Notes under the pieces: model-generated
Database searches by the model: none
Told to the model about the DNA's origin: nothing
Seen by the model: the letters and a program-made list of their open reading frames with translations, nothing else
Program-made: the position numbers and the translations under genes
DNA from: Hyphomicrobiales bacterium
GTDB taxonomy: Bacteria; Pseudomonadota; Alphaproteobacteria; Rhizobiales; Xanthobacteraceae
DNA: 10,072 nucleotides
NCBI GenBank assembly: GCA_026400425.1
Contig: JAPLPC010000500.1
Coordinates: 1 to 10,072, forward strand
Direction of reading: 5' to 3'
Shown here: positions 5,099-10,072 of the stretch, one piece after another
Numbering within the stretch: the first letter of the stretch is position 1
How the letters are laid out: every line of letters begins with the position of its first letter

Positions 5099-6583
5099 AT
5101 GATTGCACGCGACGCCCGCAGATCGAAATGGCGTGTTTCTCCGTTATGGCTCATAGCCGCCGCGGTGGCCGTCATGGTCGGCTTTTCGGTGATCTGCACC
5201 AGCGTGCTGTTCAGCATGCGGCGCAGCGACGAGAAGCTGGCACAGCAGACCCTCAACAATCTCGCCTCCAGCATCGACGCCGAGATCGCGCGCAATGTCG
5301 AGCTGATCGATCTGTCGATGCGCAACGTCGTCGCCAACATGACGTCGCCGGAGCTGGTCGAATTGTCGCGCAAACTGCGGCAGATGGTGCTGTTCGACCA
5401 TGCCGCCACCGCGCGCCATTTCGGCGCCATCCAGGTGCTGGATGCCGGCGGCAACGTTACGCTGGATTCCTCGACTACCGATCCCAAGCCGCAGAATTTC
5501 GCCGACCAGACGTTCTTCACCATTCACCAGCGCGATCCCTTGTTCGGGCTCTATATCTCGCATCCGCGACAGCATAACGGCGCCTACGGCATCGTGCTGA
5601 GCCGCCGCATCGCCGCGCGCGACGGTCAGTTTCTCGGCGTCGTCACCGGCTTCATCTCGTACAATTATTTCCACGAGATCGTCGGACGCCTGCAGCTCGA
5701 GCCGCAGGATCTGATCGCGGTGCTGCGGCAGGACGGCGTGCTGATGATGCGCGCGCCGTACGATACCAATATCGGACAAAACCTCAGCCGGCTGCCGACG
5801 GTGCAGCGGGCGCTGGCGGCGTTCACCGGTTCCTATGTCAGCGACCAGGCCAGCGACGGCGTGCGACGCCTCTATGTCTGGCGCGACAGCTCGCATCCGC
5901 TGTTCGTCATCGTCGGCCGCGCCACGGATGTGATCCTCGGGCAATGGTACACCCAGGCTCTCCAGATCGCCGGCGCGATCGGCTCGCTCGCGCTGATCGC
6001 CTGCGTGCTGATGCTGATCCTCGCCTACGAATTAAAGAAACGTGCCGCGATGGAAGAGGAGATGTCGCGCCTTGCCCTGACCGATGGTCTGACCGGCCTC
6101 GGCAACCGGCGCCACTTCGACATGGCCATCGAGAAGGAATGGCAACGCGCGATGCGGGCGCAGCAACCGCTGGCGCTGCTGATGATCGACGCCGATCATT
6201 TCAAGGCGTTCAACGACCGTTACGGCCACCAGGCCGGCGATCTGGTGCTGTGCGGCATAGCCTGGAGCATCGCACGCCACAGCAAGCGCGCCAGCGATTG
6301 CGCCGCGCGCTATGGCGGCGAAGAGTTCGCGCTGATCCTGCCCGGTCTGTCACTGACCGAAGCGATCGAGCTCGGCGAGCGCATTCGCCGTGAGATCGCC
6401 GGCATCGAGCGCGACGGCATGGAGCCCACCACCGTCAGCATCGGTGCCGCCAGTCTGGTACCATCCGCCCAGACGTCGATGATGGAGCTGATCTCGAACG
6501 CCGACACGGCCCTCTATGCCGCCAAATCGCTCGGCCGCAACCAGACCTATCCGGACAAAACACGCAGCAGCCTCGCTGCCTAG
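5099..6583 (+). CDS. Membrane diguanylate cyclase (dCACHE-GGDEF)
   Basis: A 494-residue inner-membrane enzyme that should make c-di-GMP from two GTP. Order: short basic cytoplasmic start; TM helix at about 14-38; periplasmic double-Cache sensor at about 44-280, probably for a small organic ligand; TM helix at about 286-311; GGDEF domain at about 324-484. Catalytic features are complete: DGLTGLGNRRHF at 329-340, metal Asp364 in MIDADHF, Asn372 and Asp381 for guanine binding, and the signature G406-G-E-E-F410. The inhibitory I-site R397-A-S-D400 lies at the standard distance upstream, so product feedback is expected. I chose the ATG at 5099 since translation further upstream lacks coding character and the base composition turns AT-rich there, as in a promoter; no good Shine-Dalgarno is visible, so initiation may be weak. 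A second c-di-GMP gene follows on the same strand 178 bases later. Confidence 0.92.
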   Translation: MIARDARRSKWRVSPLWLIAAAVAVMVGFSVICTSVLFSMRRSDEKLAQQTLNNLASSIDAEIARNVELIDLSMRNVVANMTSPELVELSRKLRQMVLFDHAATARHFGAIQVLDAGGNVTLDSSTTDPKPQNFADQTFFTIHQRDPLFGLYISHPRQHNGAYGIVLSRRIAARDGQFLGVVTGFISYNYFHEIVGRLQLEPQDLIAVLRQDGVLMMRAPYDTNIGQNLSRLPTVQRALAAFTGSYVSDQASDGVRRLYVWRDSSHPLFVIVGRATDVILGQWYTQALQIAGAIGSLALIACVLMLILAYELKKRAAMEEEMSRLALTDGLTGLGNRRHFDMAIEKEWQRAMRAQQPLALLMIDADHFKAFNDRYGHQAGDLVLCGIAWSIARHSKRASDCAARYGGEEFALILPGLSLTEAIELGERIRREIAGIERDGMEPTTVSIGAASLVPSAQTSMMELISNADTALYAAKSLGRNQTYPDKTRSSLAA

Positions 6584-6729
6584 AGTTTGCCGGATCAACT
6601 CGCTGCGTCCTATTTGTCGCACGCGATATGCCGTCCGGGCGACGTCTTGTCGGGCAAAATTAACTGGTCGTTCACCTGGCTTCCTAACCTTCTTTCTACC
6701 ACTGGCCGCGTAACAATATCCTTCTGAGC

Positions 6730-6747
6730 GTAAGGACGAGTACTTAC
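6730..6747 (+). promoter_or_regulatory. Small inverted repeat before the GGDEF-EAL ribosome site
   Basis: GTAAG at 6730-6734 and CTTAC at 6743-6747 pair across an 8-base spacer, five bases upstream of the ribosome site GGGGGA at 6753-6758. A five-pair stem is weak and may be chance. If real it could be a small operator or a leader hairpin. The rest of the 6584-6761 gap shows no clear terminator, so read-through from the diguanylate cyclase gene is possible. Confidence 0.15.
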
Positions 6748-6761
6748 AGCCTGGGGGACGA

Positions 6762-9476
6762 GTGACGGAAGACACGCGGACATCTGCGGCCGAGCCGATC
6801 TCACGCGCGCTGACGCCGCGGCGCGGCGTCGTGCGCGGGCTGTTGATGGCCGGCGCGCTGGTCGTGGTCGCCATCGTCGTCGGCACCGCCATGACCGTCG
6901 ATAACTTCCGCCAACGCGCGCTCGACAACAGCCGGCGCGAGCTCGAGAATACCGTGCTGTTGCTGCAGCACCATTTCGATCAACAGTTTCAGGAGTTGCA
7001 GCGCATCCAGAAAGGGCTTCGCGCACAACTGATGGGCGATGGCATTATGACGCCGGAAAGCTTCGCGCACGCGCTGGCCGGCTTCGAAGCCCATCTGATG
7101 CTGAAATCGAAGCTCGACGACGAATTTCCCGGCGAGCTGACGGTTCTCGATGCAACCGGGAAGCTGATCAACTGGTCTGGCTCATGGCCGCCGCCTGATC
7201 TCAGCATGGTCGAGCGCGACTACTTCGACGTCATCAAAGACCAAAGCTTCCGCGACGAGGAAATCGTACAGCCGGTGTTGAGCAAGATCACCGGCAGGTG
7301 GAAGACGGTGTTCGCGCGCCGGATCAACGGCCCGCGCGGCGAATTCTTCGGTGTGATCACGCGCGGCATCGAGCCCAAGCACATGGAAAAGTTCTTTGCC
7401 TCGGTATCGCTGGGCGATGGCGCCACGGTCTCCATGTTTCACCGCGACGGGACTTTGCTGGCGCGTCATCCGAGCGTGCCGGATGCGATCGGCCGCAAAT
7501 TCAGCGGCAGTCCCCTGCTCGAACACCTGCGCTTCAGCAATGAGCCGCTGTCGATCCGCACCGTCAGCCCGATCGACAATGTCGATCGGCTCGGCGCATT
7601 ACGATTGCTGAACGATTTTCCCATCGCAGTGATCGCGACCGCATCCATCGAAGGGATACTTGCCGACTGGCGCAGCCAGACCAAGTTCTTGATCGTGATC
7701 GCTGCCGGATCTTCGCTGTTGCTGAGCGGATTTTTATTCGTCATCACCCGGCAGATCAGCCGGCAAGGCGTGCGCGCCCAGCGCGAATTGACACTGGAGA
7801 AAAACCGTTTGGCAACGGCGATCAACAATATGAACCAGGGCCTGCTGCTGTTCGATGCGGATGCGCGGGTGGTCGTTTGCAATCAACGCTATCTCGATAT
7901 GTATGGGCTTTCAGCCGATGTCATCGTGCCCGGCCTGCCTTTTCGGAACGTCATCGAATACCGGAAACAAACGGGCTCGTTCGACGGCGATGTCGATGCG
8001 CATGTCGCGACGATCATGCGCAATGTCGCCCGCTCGCATAGCCTGTCCATGCGAACCGCGGACGGACGCGCGATCCAGATCGTGTCGCAGCCGGTGGCCG
8101 ATGGCGGCTGGGTGGCGACGCATGAAGACGTCACCGAGCGCAGGCAGGTCGAGGAACGCATCGCGCATCTCGCCCATTTCGATGCGTTGACCGACTTGCC
8201 GAACCGCACGCTGTTCCGCACCGAACTCGATCGCGAACTCAAACGCGTCGGCCGCGGCAGCCACTGTGCGGTGCTGTATATCGACATCGACGAATTCAAG
8301 AGCATCAACGACACGCTGGGGCATCCGGTCGGCGACGAACTGCTGAAGGAAATCGCGCGGCGGCTGCGGCTGTGCGTGCGCGGCTCCGACGTGGTGGCGC
8401 GGCTCGGCGGCGACGAATTTGCCATCGTGCAGACCGATGTCGGCGCCCAGGCCGACATCACCGATCTGGTCAGTCGCATCTATGCTGCGATCCGCGAGCC
8501 TTACGAGTGTCTCGGCCATCGATTGCTGACCGACGCCTCGATCGGCATCGCAATGGCGCCGCGCGACGGCACCGATCTCGACGAATTGCTGAAGAATGCC
8601 GACCTGGCGATGTATGGCGCCAAGGCCGAGGGCCGCCGCACGTTCCGGTTCTTCGAACCGCAGATGAACGCCAAGGCCAAGGCGCGACGGTTGCTCGAAT
8701 CCGACCTGCGGCAGGCGATCTCCGGTGGCGGCTTCACGGCGGGCGGCTTCGAAGTTTATTATCAGCCGTTCCTGAACCTGCGCGACGACAGCATCGCCGG
8801 GTGCGAGGCGCTGCTGCGCTGGCGCCATCCAGAGCGTGGCATGATCTCGCCGGTCGATTTCATTCCGGTGGCCGAGGATATCGGCGTCATCAACCAGATC
8901 GGCGAATGGGTGCTCTCCACCGCCTGCCTCGAGGCGGCCGGCTGGCCGGATGAGGTGCGCATCGCGATCAATGTTTCGCCGGCGCAATTCCGCGGCACGT
9001 CGTTGCCGCTCAAGGTGGCGGCGGCGCTGGCCGCGTCAGGGCTGCCGGCGCGGCGGCTCGAACTGGAAATCACCGAGGCGGTGCTGATCCGCGACGACGA
9101 GACCGCGCTGGATGTCATGCAGCAGTTGCGCGAACTCGGCGTCCGCATCGCGCTGGACGATTTTGGCACCGGCTATTCCAGCCTCAGCTATCTGCAGCGC
9201 TTTCCGTTCGACAAGATCAAGATCGATCGATCGTTCATCACCGATATCGCCGAAGCCCATGGCTCGTCATCGATCGTGCAGGCAGTGGTGAACATCGCAG
9301 CCTCGCGGCACATGACGACCACGGCGGAAGGCGTGGAGACACAGCAGCAGAAGGAGCTGCTGCAGGCGCTCGGCTGCACAGAAATGCAGGGCTACCTGTT
9401 CAGCAAACCGAAGCCGGCAGCGGACGTACGGGAATTGCTGACGGGGCGAACGGCGCAAGCGGGGGCTGCGGCTTAG
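6762..9476 (+). CDS. Bifunctional c-di-GMP protein (dCACHE-PAS-GGDEF-EAL)
   Basis: A 904-residue inner-membrane protein. Order: cytoplasmic start; TM at about 24-46; periplasmic double-Cache sensor at about 50-305; TM at about 309-330; PAS domain of the PAS_7 type at about 346-460 (NNMNQGLLLFDADARVVVCN); GGDEF at about 466-632; EAL at about 640-895. The cyclase half is complete, with G549-G-D-E-F553 and I-site R540-G-S-D543. The phosphodiesterase half also keeps its metal and catalytic residues: E682-A-L, Asn737 in INVSP, Glu769 in LELEITE, Asp799-Asp800 in DDFGTG, Lys820 in KIKID, Glu856 in AEGVE and Gln877 in QGYLFSKP. It may therefore make or degrade c-di-GMP; in many such fusions one activity dominates and GTP at the GGDEF site tunes the EAL. 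The start is a GTG at 6762 with GGGGGA three bases upstream; a later ATG (residue 29) would cut into the first helix. No known haem or flavin site is recognisable in the PAS domain. Confidence 0.94.
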   Translation: MTEDTRTSAAEPISRALTPRRGVVRGLLMAGALVVVAIVVGTAMTVDNFRQRALDNSRRELENTVLLLQHHFDQQFQELQRIQKGLRAQLMGDGIMTPESFAHALAGFEAHLMLKSKLDDEFPGELTVLDATGKLINWSGSWPPPDLSMVERDYFDVIKDQSFRDEEIVQPVLSKITGRWKTVFARRINGPRGEFFGVITRGIEPKHMEKFFASVSLGDGATVSMFHRDGTLLARHPSVPDAIGRKFSGSPLLEHLRFSNEPLSIRTVSPIDNVDRLGALRLLNDFPIAVIATASIEGILADWRSQTKFLIVIAAGSSLLLSGFLFVITRQISRQGVRAQRELTLEKNRLATAINNMNQGLLLFDADARVVVCNQRYLDMYGLSADVIVPGLPFRNVIEYRKQTGSFDGDVDAHVATIMRNVARSHSLSMRTADGRAIQIVSQPVADGGWVATHEDVTERRQVEERIAHLAHFDALTDLPNRTLFRTELDRELKRVGRGSHCAVLYIDIDEFKSINDTLGHPVGDELLKEIARRLRLCVRGSDVVARLGGDEFAIVQTDVGAQADITDLVSRIYAAIREPYECLGHRLLTDASIGIAMAPRDGTDLDELLKNADLAMYGAKAEGRRTFRFFEPQMNAKAKARRLLESDLRQAISGGGFTAGGFEVYYQPFLNLRDDSIAGCEALLRWRHPERGMISPVDFIPVAEDIGVINQIGEWVLSTACLEAAGWPDEVRIAINVSPAQFRGTSLPLKVAAALAASGLPARRLELEITEAVLIRDDETALDVMQQLRELGVRIALDDFGTGYSSLSYLQRFPFDKIKIDRSFITDIAEAHGSSSIVQAVVNIAASRHMTTTAEGVETQQQKELLQALGCTEMQGYLFSKPKPAADVRELLTGRTAQAGAAA

Positions 9477-9539
9477 GGTTCGGATGGAGGGTGGGGGTGC
9501 CACGAGCGCCGTCGATGCAGTCGCGCGGTAAACGCAGCC

Positions 9540-10072
9540 TCACTCCACAACCGTGAACTGCATCAACAACGTCCGCTGCAGCATCGAGAAATTGTTGTCC
9601 GAAACAAGCGTGATCACGGTCTCGCCGCGCGCATCGATGTGGCTGTCGATGCCTTCGAAATTGTCGATCTCATAGCCGAGATCGGCTTCGATGATAGTAG
9701 GACCATCCACCACGGCATTAGGCACCACCGCAGCCAGCGGAATGCGGCGGACGCGGATGCCGGTGTCGCCGAACAGCGAGAACTTGCGCTCTAGCAGCAA
9801 AAGAGCACCGGCCGGCAGCAGCGTGGCGTCGCTGATATCGTATTTCAGCGTGCGGCGAATGCCAAAGGTTGCCGGCGTCCTGCCGCCGATGATCCAGCAC
9901 TGGATGTTGCCGGCGGCATCGAGACCACGCTCGGAGATCGCCAGCAGCATGCCAGCCAGCGGCGATGACGGGAATTTCTGCTTCGAGACCAGAACCAGCG
10001 ATTCCAGGCTCTTGTTGTCCGGCAGCTTGCGCATGCCGACCGGCTGCGGGATCGGCTCGCCGCGCGCCAGCA
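9540..10072 (-). CDS. Phytase-like esterase domain protein (partial, N-terminus beyond window)
   Basis: The last 176 or so residues of a protein of the 'esterase-like activity of phytase' family, a beta-propeller-like domain found in many exported alphaproteobacterial proteins. The frame is open to the window edge; the ATG at 10034 is internal, since the codons before it (LARGEPIPQPVG) continue the family pattern A-R-G-E-P-I-P. Typical segments are DNKSLESLV (usual N-K-G-L-E-A-L), LKYDISDATLLPAG, LLLERKFSLFGDTGIRVRRI, IDNFEGID and LVSDNNFSMLQRTLLMQF at the C-terminal end. The enzymatic role of the family is poorly established despite its name. The gene is convergent with the GGDEF-EAL gene across 63 bases, in which I see no strong terminator hairpin. 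Confidence 0.85.
   Translation of the reverse strand, partial: LARGEPIPQPVGMRKLPDNKSLESLVLVSKQKFPSSPLAGMLLAISERGLDAAGNIQCWIIGGRTPATFGIRRTLKYDISDATLLPAGALLLLERKFSLFGDTGIRVRRIPLAAVVPNAVVDGPTIIEADLGYEIDNFEGIDSHIDARGETVITLVSDNNFSMLQRTLLMQFTVVE

Noticed and set aside
5144..5944. A 266-codon minus-strand frame opposite the diguanylate cyclase
   Set aside because: Same explanation: antisense shadow of a well supported gene, with no ribosome site or family match.
7911..8987. A 358-codon open frame on the minus strand inside the GGDEF-EAL gene
   Set aside because: It is a mirror of the strong GC codon bias of the plus-strand gene, which has clear domains throughout. Its translation is His/Arg/Asp-rich with no recognisable family.
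9477..9539. A terminator between the convergent GGDEF-EAL and phytase-like genes
   Set aside because: No stem of useful length followed by a T-run is visible on either strand.

Overview
The window reads as chromosomal DNA of an alphaproteobacterium, most likely of the Bradyrhizobium/Rhodopseudomonas/Afipia group (Nitrobacteraceae). This is inferred from the high GC content, from the protein families present (LTxxQ-type Spy-like periplasmic protein, phytase-like esterase domain protein, PAS_7-GGDEF-EAL protein), from a FixK/FNR-type box, and from two GC-rich intergenic palindromic elements of a kind scattered through such genomes. The species cannot be fixed from sequence reading alone. No RNA gene, CRISPR array, transposase or phage gene was seen.

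Layout, left to right. (1) Positions 1-1608, minus strand: a probable three-gene operon encoding a Spy/LTxxQ-like exported protein, a 75-residue remnant of a cytochrome b561-type protein, and an APC-superfamily amino acid permease that runs off the left edge. The last two overlap by four bases (GTGA). (2) Positions 1609-1738: a divergent control region with an FNR/FixK-like box, TTGACCCAAATCAA. (3) Positions 1739-2029, plus strand: the 5' third of a VIT/CCC1-family iron/manganese transporter gene, cut short after its second membrane helix. (4) Positions 2070-2232 and 2905-3036: two palindrome-rich intergenic elements that flank a HAD hydrolase gene (2257-2889, minus). (5) Positions 3052-3963, minus: an AraC-family regulator, divergent from (6) 4231-4842, plus: an SDR-fold protein that has lost its catalytic Tyr and Lys and its C-terminal end. 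(7) Positions 5099-6583 and 6762-9476, plus: two intact membrane-bound cyclic-di-GMP enzymes, a dCACHE-GGDEF diguanylate cyclase and a dCACHE-PAS-GGDEF-EAL bifunctional protein. (8) Positions 9540-10072, minus: the C-terminal part of a phytase-like esterase-domain protein, running off the right edge.

Functionally the right half is a c-di-GMP signalling pair: both proteins should sense a periplasmic ligand through their Cache domains and make (first) or make and/or break (second) c-di-GMP at the inner membrane face. The left half is more of a patchwork. Within about 4 kb lie a shrunken cytochrome gene, a truncated transporter gene and a catalytically crippled SDR, together with two repeat elements, which suggests local gene decay and rearrangement. 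No stretch over 300 bases is without a gene; the intergenic gaps (2030-2256, 2890-3051, 3964-4230, 4843-5098, 6584-6761) are described under the features or findings. I did not find a convincing new multi-gene system. The items most worth a second look are the degenerate SDR with its palindromic leader beside an AraC regulator, the mini-cytochrome coupled to the permease, and the branched repeat elements.
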